NCBI RefSeq assembly: GCF_023006505.1
Contig: NZ_JALBGV010000006.1
Location: 62,001-126,000 of the forward strand
Source of the DNA: Neorhizobium sp. SHOUNA12A
Lineage (GTDB): Bacteria > Pseudomonadota > Alphaproteobacteria > Rhizobiales > Rhizobiaceae
Reading direction: 5' to 3'
Length of the DNA: 64,000 nt
Shown here: piece by piece, positions 20,091-28,907 of the stretch
How positions within the stretch are numbered: position 1 is the stretch's first letter
Layout of the letters: the number at the start of each line of letters is the position of its first letter
Notes under the pieces: generated by a model
The model's database searches: none
What the model saw: only the letters and a program-made list of their open reading frames with translations
Told to the model about the DNA's origin: nothing
Position numbers and translations under genes: made by a program

Positions 20091-21011
20091 ATGGATAACG
20101 CGGGGCTGTCTCTTGACAGAATGCGCACCTTTGTTCGCGTCGCCGAGCGGGGCAACCTGTCGATGGTCGCGAGAGAACTCGGTGTCGGTCAATCGACCGT
20201 GACACGACACCTGAATGAGCTTGAGGACGCAGTCGGCGTCTCTCTGCTTAGCCGAACCACACGTCGCGTGATCCTTACGGACGAAGGTAGCCGTTATTAT
20301 ACGAATTGCCGTCAGATATTGCGCCTAGTCGAACAGGCTGCCGAAGAGGTGAGAAATGCCCGTCAGGCCTCGGCGGGTACAGTTCGGTTTTCCTGTACTG
20401 CGGCGCTCGGCGTGATGCACATCACCCGCCTCATCTTTGAATTCCAGGACATGCATCCGGACATCAGGATCGATCTCAACCTGACCGACGAGCGTATCGA
20501 CCTGGTTCGCGAAGGCGTTGACATTGCGCTCCGTCTTGGGCCTCTCACCGACAGCTCGATGAAGCTTCATGCGCTGGGAGAAAGCCATCGGCTGCTGGTG
20601 GGTGCTCCGAATTATTTGTCCGTTCGCGGACGGCCTGAGCACCCAGCCGATCTGTCACGGTTCGAAACGGTCGTGATGTCGAATGTTGCGGGGAGCGATC
20701 AGATCATTCTTTTCTCTCACGATGGCACAAGCCTGATGATACCAGTCGGTGGGAAATTGCGCGTCGATCACGGGCTTGCGGCGCGCCAAGCCTTTGCCGC
20801 CGGACGCGGCATTGGTCCTGCACATCTCTGGCTGGTCCACGATCTTCTGGACGACGGTCAGCTCGAGATCGTGCTTGGGGACTATCGTCCTCCACCCGTC
20901 CCGGTGAGCTTGCTGATCGTTCCAGAGCGGGCAGCCATTGCACGCGTCCGGCTTCTCGCCGACTTTCTTGTCGCCAAGGTTTCTGAATTACCGGGAATCC
21001 GGCCATCGTGA
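20091..21011 (+). CDS. LysR family transcriptional regulator
   Basis: A 306-residue DNA-binding regulator. The winged helix-turn-helix is at about residues 8-65 (LDRMRTFVRVAERGNLSMVA, then LGVGQSTVTRHLNELEDAVG and the LLSRTTRRVILTDEG wing). The effector domain follows, with GTVRFSCTAALGVMHITRLI and the VREGVDIALRLG block typical of the CrgA/YafC-like branch that often controls oxidoreductases. It is convergent with the NmrA-like gene, whose stop is 1 bp away (21011/21013), and downstream of the PfpI gene. The target is unknown; the NmrA-like gene or the PfpI gene are the obvious candidates. Confidence 0.9.
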   Translation: MDNAGLSLDRMRTFVRVAERGNLSMVARELGVGQSTVTRHLNELEDAVGVSLLSRTTRRVILTDEGSRYYTNCRQILRLVEQAAEEVRNARQASAGTVRFSCTAALGVMHITRLIFEFQDMHPDIRIDLNLTDERIDLVREGVDIALRLGPLTDSSMKLHALGESHRLLVGAPNYLSVRGRPEHPADLSRFETVVMSNVAGSDQIILFSHDGTSLMIPVGGKLRVDHGLAARQAFAAGRGIGPAHLWLVHDLLDDGQLEIVLGDYRPPPVPVSLLIVPERAAIARVRLLADFLVAKVSELPGIRPS

Positions 21012-21012
21012 A

Positions 21013-21966
21013 CTAGAGGCCGAAGGATCGCCTATGGCCACGCCACCCCGTCGTCCGCAGATACTGCTCCCAGTTGAGCGTGTCGGGGTTCAGACGACGG
21101 CTCCATTCGAGATCATGCTCTTTGCCGAAATAACCGTATTCGACAGCGTACTCGACCATCCCCAGAATCTCTCGCACGAGAAGTTCGTTAGCGGCAAACT
21201 CCGGAAAATATTGCAGAAGGCCATCCCTGGTGAACGCGTTTCGATACTCAGCTTTAAGGCCGGTCACGCGCTGAAAAGTTTCGATCATCTCGCGCGGAGA
21301 AATGATATCGCCAACGATCGGCAGAGTTTTCCCATTGTAACGCCCGGGATCTGAAAAAATGTCGAGGACAACCGGTCCTGTCGCCGTGAGCGGATCGACA
21401 AAAGGCGCTCGGAAATCCTCAGGAAGATAAACCGGCAAGAGCAGAGTATCCCCCTCCAAGCGCGGCACATAATATTCGAGAAGGTTCGTGTAAAAGAATG
21501 CCGGCATTATGAAGGAATGAGAGATCGGCAGGCCACGAATGTAGTCTGCAACGCACGCCTTATCGGTAAAGTGCGGGGCGTACTTCGTCCCGCCGGAGAT
21601 CTTGTCGACATTCTCAAGGGTGCTGAAAACAATATGTCCGACGCCTGCCTCAACTGCGGCATCCGCCAGTTCGCGGCCGAGAGGAGCCTCGGTTGCCTGC
21701 TGCGGGGCGATGGGTGGCGTCATCAGAAATGCGCCATCCGCGCCCTTGAATGCAGCAATGAGATCCTTCTTAAAGCCAGGTTCAAGAGGGACCGTCACGA
21801 TTTCGGCACCGAGTTTCTCCAGGCTTAAAGCCTCGGTTGAATCTTTTTTCCGGGTTAAAGCACGGACACGGAAACGCTCGCTACGAAGGAGTGCCGCGGC
21901 TACGCTTCGCCCCTGTTTGCTCGTTGCCCCGACAATCGCGATAAGTGGCTTCTCTTTTGTGGACAT
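21013..21966 (-). CDS. NmrA-like NAD(P)-binding protein
   Basis: A 317-residue atypical short-chain-dehydrogenase-fold protein. The Rossmann glycine motif is IAIVGATSKQGRSVAAALL (about 9-27), followed by RVRALTRKKDS and GADGAFLMTPPIAP (about 75-88), HIVFSTLENVDKISGGTKY and HFTDKACVADYIRGLPISHS. These are typical of NmrA/HSCARG proteins that sense or use NAD(P)H; no catalytic YxxxK is seen, so it may be a redox sensor or a non-classical reductase. It is convergent with the LysR gene. The base composition is similar to that of the preceding two genes. Confidence 0.85.
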   Translation of the reverse strand: MSTKEKPLIAIVGATSKQGRSVAAALLRSERFRVRALTRKKDSTEALSLEKLGAEIVTVPLEPGFKKDLIAAFKGADGAFLMTPPIAPQQATEAPLGRELADAAVEAGVGHIVFSTLENVDKISGGTKYAPHFTDKACVADYIRGLPISHSFIMPAFFYTNLLEYYVPRLEGDTLLLPVYLPEDFRAPFVDPLTATGPVVLDIFSDPGRYNGKTLPIVGDIISPREMIETFQRVTGLKAEYRNAFTRDGLLQYFPEFAANELLVREILGMVEYAVEYGYFGKEHDLEWSRRLNPDTLNWEQYLRTTGWRGHRRSFGL

Positions 21967-22190
21967 TTTTGAGTTTAAACCTTTCCAGTCACTGGCTGCC
22001 GGCTACGCAGGCAAGCTCACGTTGCGGCAAGAGCTGTCAGCCCATGCCGCCACCTCAATGACGGAGACCCTATCTCAACACGCTTTATTGCTGTAGATGT
22101 GCGAAATGCATAACATAATGCCATTTAATGGATGAATGGCCACCGGTGAATTGCCAGTGTAGGCCACCGCTCTACCCCTGTGTCCCAAAC

Positions 22191-22220
22191 AAAAAAAGCG
22201 CCCGGCTTTCGCCGGACGCT
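22191..22220 (-). terminator. Rho-independent terminator after the phytase-esterase-like gene
   Basis: Read on the minus strand, the stem AGCGTCCGGC-GAAA-GCCGGGCGCT (10 pairs with one G-T) is followed by six to seven T. It lies 25 bp past the stop at 22245. Confidence 0.9.
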
Positions 22221-22244
22221 CTTCGCTGTTGGGACGCCTGCTAA

Positions 22245-23603
22245 TTACTTAGCAGACAGGAATTCGCCGACTTCGAGCACGCTGAACTCGTTGTTGTCGG
22301 CCTTGTCGACGGCGCGGCCGGCGGAGAAGGGCAGGTTGTTGTCGTTGCCGATGATGATGTGGGTGGCGTCGATCACGTCGACGTTCTCGATCGTCACGAA
22401 CGGCATATCGTAGACGCCGGCGACACTGCCGGCCTTCTTCTTGTTGTCCGGGTCCTGGATGTTCATCAGGTCGATATAACCGATCTTGCGGACGGCCTTG
22501 CCGACATTGGCGTCGTTGAACTCGATCTTATAGACGCGCTTCAACTCGGCCGGAGCGTCGAAGCAATCCGGCTTCGGCTGCTTCGGATCGGCGCAGGCCT
22601 TGTCCTTGGTGCCGGCGCCGTTGTCGCGCTCGATCACGAGGGCCGTCGAGGCGTCGATCATGTTGAAATCGCCGATCGCGGCGCCCTTGTCGGCGAACGG
22701 ATACAGCCACGAACGGCCGGTCCACTTCTTGGAGGCGACGTCGAATTCGATGACGCGGATGGCGGTCTTGCCGTCAGCCTGCTCGACCTGGCCGTCGTCC
22801 TTGTAGAGCGGGCCTTCGAGGAGGCCGTAGAGCTTGGAGCCGTCCTTCGCCATGGCGAGGCCCTCGAAGCCCCCGGAACGCTTCAAGTTGAAGACCGGCA
22901 TCTTGGCGGCGGGGTTGCCCGGCAGCTGGATGAGCGGGTTGTCCGGCGAAAGCACCGGCTTGCCGTCGACGGTGGTAGCGATGACGTCGGTAAGACGGCC
23001 CTGAATATCGAATTTGAGCAGGTAGGGGCCGAATTCGTCGCCGAGCCAGAAGCCGTCGGTGACCGGCTGCACGGACTCGATGTCGAAATCCGCGCCGGTC
23101 AGGTAACGGGTTTCGCTGGCTTCGGTGACGATCGGAAACGGAGCGATCTTGTTCGGGTCGGAGAGGAAGACGTTCTTGACGACTTCAGCCTTGTTGGCGG
23201 CCCAGTCGAACTTCATCTGGTGCAGGAAGAGCATCGAGTCGGACGAGTTGAACTTCGAGCCGAAACCGTTGTCCGACAGCGTCCAGAAGGTGCCGTCAGC
23301 CATAGTCTTGATGCCGGAAAAGCCCTGGATTGGCTGGCCGTCGAGCGGCAGCTTGACTTCGGTGATGCGGGCGCCGTCCTTGCCCGGCAGGGTACCGAGG
23401 GCGTCGGTGCGCTTGCGGTCGGCGGTGGTGAACTTGCCGGAGGTCTTGAGGAACGCCGGCGCATCGGCCGGAGCCGGAACGACCGTGTTGGCGGGGAGGA
23501 TCGCCTGGCCGGTGAGCTTGGCCGGAAAAACCTTGTCGTCAGCAGAAGCGGAGCCACCGATCAGCGCTGCGAGCGCGACGGTGGTGAGCAGAAAGCGGGT
23601 CAT
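22245..23603 (-). CDS. Secreted esterase-like-activity-of-phytase family protein
   Basis: A 452-residue exported protein with a signal peptide (MTRFLLTTVALAALIGGSAS, cut near ADD). The mature part matches the phytase-esterase-like beta-propeller family: QGFSGIKTMADGTFWTLSDN near residue 95, then DIESVQPVTDGFWLGDEFGP, GGFEGLAMAKDGSKLYGLLE and FVTIENVDVIDATHIIIGND near the C-terminus. The repeated acidic loops suggest Ca2+ binding. A role in periplasmic phosphate-ester metabolism is possible but unproven. The start at 23603 is chosen for the signal peptide. A strong terminator follows. The divergent 5' neighbour side holds the AraC gene stop 128 bp away. Confidence 0.85.
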   Translation of the reverse strand: MTRFLLTTVALAALIGGSASADDKVFPAKLTGQAILPANTVVPAPADAPAFLKTSGKFTTADRKRTDALGTLPGKDGARITEVKLPLDGQPIQGFSGIKTMADGTFWTLSDNGFGSKFNSSDSMLFLHQMKFDWAANKAEVVKNVFLSDPNKIAPFPIVTEASETRYLTGADFDIESVQPVTDGFWLGDEFGPYLLKFDIQGRLTDVIATTVDGKPVLSPDNPLIQLPGNPAAKMPVFNLKRSGGFEGLAMAKDGSKLYGLLEGPLYKDDGQVEQADGKTAIRVIEFDVASKKWTGRSWLYPFADKGAAIGDFNMIDASTALVIERDNGAGTKDKACADPKQPKPDCFDAPAELKRVYKIEFNDANVGKAVRKIGYIDLMNIQDPDNKKKAGSVAGVYDMPFVTIENVDVIDATHIIIGNDNNLPFSAGRAVDKADNNEFSVLEVGEFLSAK

Positions 23604-23730
23604 GAATTCACCTGTTGGTTGGCGTGTCGAAGACGCCAACCGGTTAAGGTGGGCGCATGACGCCGAGGTGATGGAAGATTGAAGCTTCGATGAAGCTTTG
23701 ATGACTGAAATTTCACAAAAGCCGGCCGCC

Positions 23731-24675
23731 TCAGGCGCTCCTGCGAAGCGCCATCCAGCGGCCCGGCGTCATGCCGAACGCCTTCTTGAAATGACGGGTG
23801 AAATGCGCCTGATCGGCAAATCCCGTATCGGCCGCGACACCCGCCAGACTGCCGCCTTCCGACAGCATAATCTTTGCCCGATCGAGCCGGCGCATGACCA
23901 GATAGCGGTGCGGACTGGTGCCGAGAAGCTTCCGGAACTGCCTTGCGTTCGTGTAGCGATCGAAACCGCTGACTTCCTCCAGTTCCTCCGAAGAAACCGT
24001 CCGGTCGGCGTTCGCCTGCAGGTAATCGCGGCAGCGCAGAACCGCCTGCTGCGCACGCGGGGTGCCCGGCGCGCCACTCTTGCCGTCCGCATGGCGCCAG
24101 AGGCTTGTCGCCATGCGGGTGATCAGGTCGTCGAGCAGCAGGTCCTGCGGCTCGGCTTCGAGATCGTCCAGGGCTTCGACAAGACATTGCCGGAATTCCA
24201 CATCGGCTATGATGGGATCCGGCACGAAGGGCAGGCCGCGCGCACCGCCAGCCGCCTCGATCAGCCGTTCCGGCGGCAGGTAGAGCATGCGGTAGCGCAG
24301 TCCGGCGTCGGTGCCGGCCGCACCGTCATGCACCTCGTCTGGATGCAGCACGATGACATTGCCGGGCAGGCTGGCGCGGGCGGCGCCGCGATACTGGAAG
24401 GTCTGCACGCCGGAAAGTGTCATCCCGATCGCATAGGTGTCGTGGCGATGCGGCTCGAAACCGAGCCCATGGAAGCGGGCCTCGATCCGCTCGATGCCGC
24501 GCGAGGAGGGCGCCTGGACGATGCCGTCAGGAGCGCCGCTTGCGCTGCCGTCGGGCCCGCATCTTATGCTGCCGCCGGCTGCGGCTCCCGGGCTGCACGA
24601 ACGTTCAAGACCGGCCGCATCGGCTGCCAGTATCTCGTTGGTTCCCGCATAACCTTCGACGGAGTTGTTCTTCAT
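23731..24675 (-). CDS. AraC family transcriptional regulator
   Basis: A 314-residue regulator with an N-terminal cupin ligand domain (FEPHRHDTYAIGMTLSGVQT, then GNVIVLHPDEVHDG) and a C-terminal double helix-turn-helix: RCRDYLQANADRTVSSEELE, then SLAGVAADTGFADQAHFTRH and FKKAFGMTPGRWM. The N-terminal 60 residues before the cupin are low-complexity, and no in-frame ATG, GTG or good ribosome site lies closer, so the start at 24675 is uncertain. That ATG shares the palindrome CATG with the divergent DUF2000 start, so each gene's promoter would lie in the other's coding region. The likely target is that DUF2000 gene. Confidence 0.82.
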   Translation of the reverse strand: MKNNSVEGYAGTNEILAADAAGLERSCSPGAAAGGSIRCGPDGSASGAPDGIVQAPSSRGIERIEARFHGLGFEPHRHDTYAIGMTLSGVQTFQYRGAARASLPGNVIVLHPDEVHDGAAGTDAGLRYRMLYLPPERLIEAAGGARGLPFVPDPIIADVEFRQCLVEALDDLEAEPQDLLLDDLITRMATSLWRHADGKSGAPGTPRAQQAVLRCRDYLQANADRTVSSEELEEVSGFDRYTNARQFRKLLGTSPHRYLVMRRLDRAKIMLSEGGSLAGVAADTGFADQAHFTRHFKKAFGMTPGRWMALRRSA

Positions 24676-25081
24676 GTTCGATACCAAGATCGCGATCGTG
24701 CTTCGCGATGACCTTGCCCGCTGGCAGGAGCTTAATGTGACCGCGTTTCTGACAAGCGGCATCATCGCGCAAAATCCCGCGATCATCGGTGAAGCATATC
24801 GGGATGCGGCAGGTCATGTCTACAATCCGATGAGCATCCAGCCGATCGTTGTGCTGACCGCCGACCAGGAGACGCTGCGCACCATCCACCGGCGATCGCT
24901 GGAACGGGAGGTGACGACGTCGGCCTATGTCGAGGAGATGTTCTCGACCGGCCATGACGCGGCCAACCGCGCGGTGTTCGCGCAGTTTGCGCCGGAGGAT
25001 GCGAAACTGGTGGGCATTGCACTCCGGGCCGAGAAAAAGATCGTCGACAAGATCACCAAGGGCTCGAAAATGCATGCCTGA
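24674..25081 (+). CDS. DUF2000 family protein
   Basis: A 135-residue protein of the DUF2000 family (starts MFDTKIAIVLRDDLARWQEL, then NVTAFLTSGI and VYNPMSIQPIVVLTAD). The family fold resembles peptidyl-tRNA hydrolase II but its function is unknown. GGAG lies 9 bases upstream of the ATG at 24674. It is divergent from an AraC regulator with effectively no intergenic space, a layout that usually means the regulator controls it. Its 3' end overlaps the convergent small membrane-protein gene by 29 bp. Confidence 0.85.
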   Translation: MFDTKIAIVLRDDLARWQELNVTAFLTSGIIAQNPAIIGEAYRDAAGHVYNPMSIQPIVVLTADQETLRTIHRRSLEREVTTSAYVEEMFSTGHDAANRAVFAQFAPEDAKLVGIALRAEKKIVDKITKGSKMHA

Positions 25082-25373
25082 CGGCTAAGAACATGGTCTT
25101 CGGAATGACCCAGAGCGCGGCGATCGGCGTGGTCGAGGCCACCACATAGGCGGCGATGCTAAGGAGCAGGTAGTTGAGCCAGGCGATGTGCTTTGCCGTC
25201 ATCAGGCCCGGCAGGGCAACCAGCAGGTTGGCGGCGCAGATCACCCGGACGATCGGGCGGATCCAGAGCGGCGAGAAGGCTCCGAACCCCGACGCTTCCA
25301 TCAGGGCGATGAGAAGCAACGACAGGAAGACGGCAATCGCCACCAGCACGCGAGAGGATGGGAGAAGCCTCAT
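25053..25373 (-). CDS. Small integral membrane protein, unknown
   Basis: A 106-residue protein with three predicted membrane spans (about 8-27 VLVAIAVFLSLLLIALMEAS, about 44-62, and about 66-90). The positive charges (MRLLPSSR) sit at the N-terminus. No family was recognised, though the layout resembles DoxX-like/DUF4345-like small proteins. The ribosome site before ATG 25373 is weak. It overlaps the convergent DUF2000 gene by 29 bp at the 3' ends. Confidence 0.55.
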   Translation of the reverse strand: MRLLPSSRVLVAIAVFLSLLLIALMEASGFGAFSPLWIRPIVRVICAANLLVALPGLMTAKHIAWLNYLLLSIAAYVVASTTPIAALWVIPKTMFLAVRHAFSSPW

Positions 25374-25554
25374 CCGAAGCTCGCCAGCCAGTGTTTGCCC
25401 ACATAGTCGCCGGGGATATAGGGCAGGGCGCTTGTCACGAAATGCTGGGCGGTTGTTGGGTCAAGCGATTGGGGCATGGCTGGGCTTGCGTTGAAAAGCG
25501 TTTGATCAGGCGATATCATGGATAAACGAATTGTATCGAGCCGGAGGTGCTATG

Positions 25555-25731
25555 ATGCATGCCATCACCATATCCCTGTCCGACGAACTGATGCGATTGC
25601 TCAAAGCGCGCGCCGCAAAGAACGGACGAAGCGTCGAGGCTGAAGTGGAGAAAATCCTGACCGACGTTTTGCTGCCAGATTTGAAGGCTACGCAAACCCC
25701 AAGTAGCCAGCATAGATTTAACGCTGACTGA
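25555..25731 (+). CDS. Orphan ribbon-helix-helix (FitA-like) antitoxin
   Basis: A predicted 58-residue protein, MHAITISLSDELMRLLKARA followed by AAKNGRSVEAEVEKILTDVL. This is the short beta strand and two helices of FitA/CopG antitoxins that partner VapC/FitB PIN toxins. GGAGG is 7 bases before ATG 25555 (an ATG at 25552 is also possible). No PIN-domain gene follows: the stop at 25731 is only 27 bp from the convergent end of rnd. It is therefore an orphan, either a relic of a toxin-antitoxin pair or a repurposed regulator. Confidence 0.75.
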   Translation: MHAITISLSDELMRLLKARAAKNGRSVEAEVEKILTDVLLPDLKATQTPSSQHRFNAD

Positions 25732-25758
25732 TCGCCTCACGGTGACGCAGCGATGGAG

Positions 25759-26904
25759 TTAAAGCTCCACCGCCTCGACCTTCTTGTTGACGAAGCGCAG
25801 GGCCACGCCGCCGTTGATCAGTTTGAGCGCTGTTTCGCCGAAGAGATCGCGGCGCCAGCCGGAAAGGGCGCCGACATTGGCGGCCTCGCCCTCGGCGGCG
25901 ATCCTTTCGAGATCGTCGGTATTGGCGATGATCTTGGCGGCGACGCCCTGCTTGTCGGAGATCAGCTTCAGGAGAACCTTGAGCAGTTCGACCGCAGCGG
26001 CGGTGCCTTCCGGGACATGCACATGTTTCGGCGCATGCGGCATCTCGGTCTTCGGCAGGGCGAGCGCGGCGTTGACGGCTTCGATGATGGCGGCGCCGGA
26101 GGCGGAGCGCTCCCAGCCTTTGGGAATGGTGCGGAGCCGCGACATGGCTTCCACGTCCTTCGGCTGCTGCTGGGCGATCTCGTAGATCGCATCGTCCTTC
26201 AGCACGCGGGAACGCGGCACATTGCGGCTGCGCGCTTCGCGCTCGCGCCAGGCAGCGACAAATTTCAGAACGGCGAGTTCGGTCGGCTTGCGCAGGCGCG
26301 ACTTGAGGCGCGCCCAGGCGTCGTCCGGATGCAGGTCATAGGTGCCGGGAGATTCCAGCACGGCCATTTCCTCGGTCAACCACAGGGCGCGGCCTTCCCG
26401 TTCAAGCTGGGCTTTGAGGAAGAGGTAGACGTCGCGCAGGTGGGTGACGTCGGCCAGAGCATATTCGAGTTGCTTGTCGGACAGCGGCCGGCGGCTCCAG
26501 TCGGTGAAGCGCGACGACTTGTCGATATGGACGTCCTTGATGCGGCTGACGAGCTGGTCGTAGGAGACCGAATCCCCGAAGCCGCAGACCATGGCGGCGA
26601 CCTGGGTGTCGAAGATCGGATGCGGCACCAGATTGCCGAGATGGTAGACGATTTCGATATCCTGGCGGGCGGCGTGAAACACCTTGGTGACGGCGGGATT
26701 GGCCATCAGCTCGAAGAAGGGTTTCAGGTTCAAGCCCTTGGCGAGCGGATCGACAAGGACTTCGACAGTCGGGCTCGCCATCTGGATGAGGCACAGCTCG
26801 GGCCAGAAGGTCGTTTCCCTGAGGAACTCGGTGTCGATGGTGATGAAGTCCGATTGGGCCAGCTGGATGCAGGCTTCTTCGAGTGCGGCGGTCGTTTGGA
26901 TCAT
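25759..26904 (-). CDS. rnd: Ribonuclease D
   Basis: 3'-5' exoribonuclease that matures tRNA and other stable RNA ends. The 381-residue protein has the DEDDy exonuclease residues in ITIDTEFLRETTFWPELCLI (about 21-40, Asp and Glu), AARQDIEIVYHLG (about 79-91, Asp) and YALADVTHLRDVY (about 148-160, Tyr and Asp), then an HRDC domain (KPTELAVLKFVAAWREREAR) at about 210-280. The open frame continues upstream to 27423 into the MFS gene, but the family N-terminus is MIQTTAALEEAC at 26904. It is convergent with the orphan antitoxin and downstream of the MFS gene. Confidence 0.95.
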   Translation of the reverse strand: MIQTTAALEEACIQLAQSDFITIDTEFLRETTFWPELCLIQMASPTVEVLVDPLAKGLNLKPFFELMANPAVTKVFHAARQDIEIVYHLGNLVPHPIFDTQVAAMVCGFGDSVSYDQLVSRIKDVHIDKSSRFTDWSRRPLSDKQLEYALADVTHLRDVYLFLKAQLEREGRALWLTEEMAVLESPGTYDLHPDDAWARLKSRLRKPTELAVLKFVAAWREREARSRNVPRSRVLKDDAIYEIAQQQPKDVEAMSRLRTIPKGWERSASGAAIIEAVNAALALPKTEMPHAPKHVHVPEGTAAAVELLKVLLKLISDKQGVAAKIIANTDDLERIAAEGEAANVGALSGWRRDLFGETALKLINGGVALRFVNKKVEAVEL

Positions 26905-26981
26905 CGTTTCATTCACGTGAGGGTGATCAACCTTCCTTCTCCTTCCGGCCGCATATGTCAATACGGAACGGTGCTTAACCT

Positions 26982-28220
26982 TTACTGGCGCTCGTCTTTC
27001 TCGGGCGGGCCGGCAAGCCTGTTGAAATAGGCAGACGTCCGAAGCAGCGAGCGGAAACGCCAGGAACGCTCCGATGGCGGCACCGAGGCGCGCGCCCGCA
27101 TCCGCCTCAGCGTGAAGATCATGAAGCCGAGGAAAATGAACGAGGTGTAGGCGAAAAAGGCGCGGGGTCCGTAATATTGCAGCAGGATCGAGGCGAGCAG
27201 CGGCCCGATCGTCGCACCGACCGACCAATAAAACAGCAGGCCGGCCGAAACCAGCGCATGCTCTCCCGGTTTGGCGTAGTCGTTGCCATGCGCCGAGCAC
27301 AGCGAATAGAGCGGCATCGAAAAGGCGCCGAACAGGAAGACGCTGACGATATTGGCGGTCTCGCTGGTGCCCGCCCCGAAGGAGAGGTAGGCGCCGGTTA
27401 TGATCGAGCCGATCGTCGTCCACAGGATGACGCGGCGCCGGTCGAGCCGGTCGGAATAGATGCCGAGCGGATATTGCAGCACGACGCCACCGATGATGCC
27501 GGCGCTCATGAAGGTGGCGATCGAGGTGATGCTCATGCCGATCTCTGCTGCATAGATCGGCCCGATATTGCGGAAGGCCGCCATCGACAGGCCGACCGAG
27601 ATGACGCCCACCACCGCGAGCGGCGAAATCCGCCAGACGGCCTTGAGGTCGAAGGCGATTGCCTGCGGCGGCGCAGGGCTGGATTTGTCGGCGATCGAGA
27701 TTGGCACCAGCGACAGGATCAGCGCGATTGTGATGATGTTGAAGATGAACGGGCCTTCGATGCCGACGGTCGGGATGATGTATTGCGCCACCGTCACCGA
27801 GCCGAGATCGACGAAACGGTAGATGGAGAGCGTGCGGGCCCGGTTGGCGTTGGTGACCTTGGCGTTGATCCAGCTCTCGACCGTCGCAAACAGGCTGGCG
27901 ACCGCGATGCCGGTCACGAAGCGCATCGCGAACCAGAAGGTCGGGTCGACGATCATCGACATGCCGATCGACGCGGACGCCGTCACCGCGGCCATCGCCG
28001 AGAAGGTGCGGATATGGCCGATCTGGCGCAAGAGCCGCGTCACGTACATGCAGCCGAAGGCAAACCCGATGCTGTAGCCCGCGCCGATCATGCCGATCGT
28101 CGAGGGCGAAAAGCCCTCAGCCGAGCCGCGCAGCGCGATATAGGTGCCCTGCAACCCGTTGCCGCCGATCAAAATGCCTGCGGTGACGAGGAGGGGGATC
28201 AACGGACGGATATGGCTCAT
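26982..28220 (-). CDS. MFS transporter (YcaD-like)
   Basis: A 412-residue inner-membrane protein with 12 predicted spans. It starts MSHIRPLIPLLVTAGILIGG and shows the MFS loop with GMIGAGYSIGFAFGCMYVTR, then FWFAMRFVTGIAVASLFATV and, in the second half, GIYSDRLDRRRVILWTTIG (the conserved loop after the eighth span). The N-terminal half resembles the YcaD/YfkF branch of sugar- or drug-type exporters. The substrate is unknown. It precedes rnd by 77 bp on the same strand and is divergent from the VOC gene. Confidence 0.88.
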   Translation of the reverse strand: MSHIRPLIPLLVTAGILIGGNGLQGTYIALRGSAEGFSPSTIGMIGAGYSIGFAFGCMYVTRLLRQIGHIRTFSAMAAVTASASIGMSMIVDPTFWFAMRFVTGIAVASLFATVESWINAKVTNANRARTLSIYRFVDLGSVTVAQYIIPTVGIEGPFIFNIITIALILSLVPISIADKSSPAPPQAIAFDLKAVWRISPLAVVGVISVGLSMAAFRNIGPIYAAEIGMSITSIATFMSAGIIGGVVLQYPLGIYSDRLDRRRVILWTTIGSIITGAYLSFGAGTSETANIVSVFLFGAFSMPLYSLCSAHGNDYAKPGEHALVSAGLLFYWSVGATIGPLLASILLQYYGPRAFFAYTSFIFLGFMIFTLRRMRARASVPPSERSWRFRSLLRTSAYFNRLAGPPEKDERQ

Positions 28221-28448
28221 CGGGGGAGGGCTTTGCGCGGGAATCGGGAACGGTTTTGGGCGGTTCTACCCGTTCTATATCCCGAACGGCCGGTGGGGCA
28301 CAGCGATAAGCGACACCTACGAATTTTATAGAGGGCAGGCCGCAAAATGCGGTGCCTTCTGCAATTTCTCGTCGACGACTGTCGGAACGATGCCGCCTCA
28401 AACGTCAATTTCGTGCCACCGTTGTTCGTCTGACCTGAAAGGATGCCC

Positions 28449-28844
28449 ATGCTGCCCGATACGCTCGAAGTCATTACCCTTTTCGTCGACGATATCGACG
28501 AGGCGAGGACCTTCTATCGAAAGGTCTTTTCGCCGAGGATCGTCTATGAGGACGCGGTTTCCTCCGTTCTTGAATTTTCGAACCTGATGATCAATCTGCT
28601 GCAGGTGACGCAAGCGCCCGAGTTGGTCGAGCCGATGCCGGTTGCATCGCTCCGTACCGGCGCGAGCTTCCTCCTCACCATACGGGTAGACGATGCCGAC
28701 GAGGTCTGCGCAAGGCTGGGGGACCTTGGCGTCTCCCTGCTGAATGGGCCGACAGATCGGCCCTGGGGGCGCCGGACCGCCGCCTTTGCCGATCCTTCGG
28801 GGCATGTCTGGGAGGTCGCGCAGGTATTGAAGCCTGCCGACTAG
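28449..28844 (+). CDS. VOC/glyoxalase-fold protein
   Basis: A 131-residue single-domain vicinal-oxygen-chelate protein made of two beta-alpha-beta-beta-beta repeats: LPDTLEVITLFVDDIDEART with FYRKVF, and SFLLTIRVDDADEVCARLGD followed by RTAAFADPSGHVWEVAQ. The late Asp-Pro-Gly-His-Glu pattern is the usual C-terminal metal-site strand, but only part of the glyoxalase metal set is visible, so the reaction is unknown. An ATG at 28443 is in frame, but AAAGG is spaced properly for the one at 28449. Confidence 0.85.
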   Translation: MLPDTLEVITLFVDDIDEARTFYRKVFSPRIVYEDAVSSVLEFSNLMINLLQVTQAPELVEPMPVASLRTGASFLLTIRVDDADEVCARLGDLGVSLLNGPTDRPWGRRTAAFADPSGHVWEVAQVLKPAD

Positions 28845-28907
28845 CTCACCGGCTCTGGCCTTGCCGCTGTTGTTACCCTAATCCGAGGGAAACGGAGGCG
28901 CCAGAAC

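Noticed and set aside
28247-28274. GGAAC...CGTT pair resembling an EcfG promoter before the VOC gene
   Set aside because: The spacing is 19 bases, longer than the 16-17 expected.
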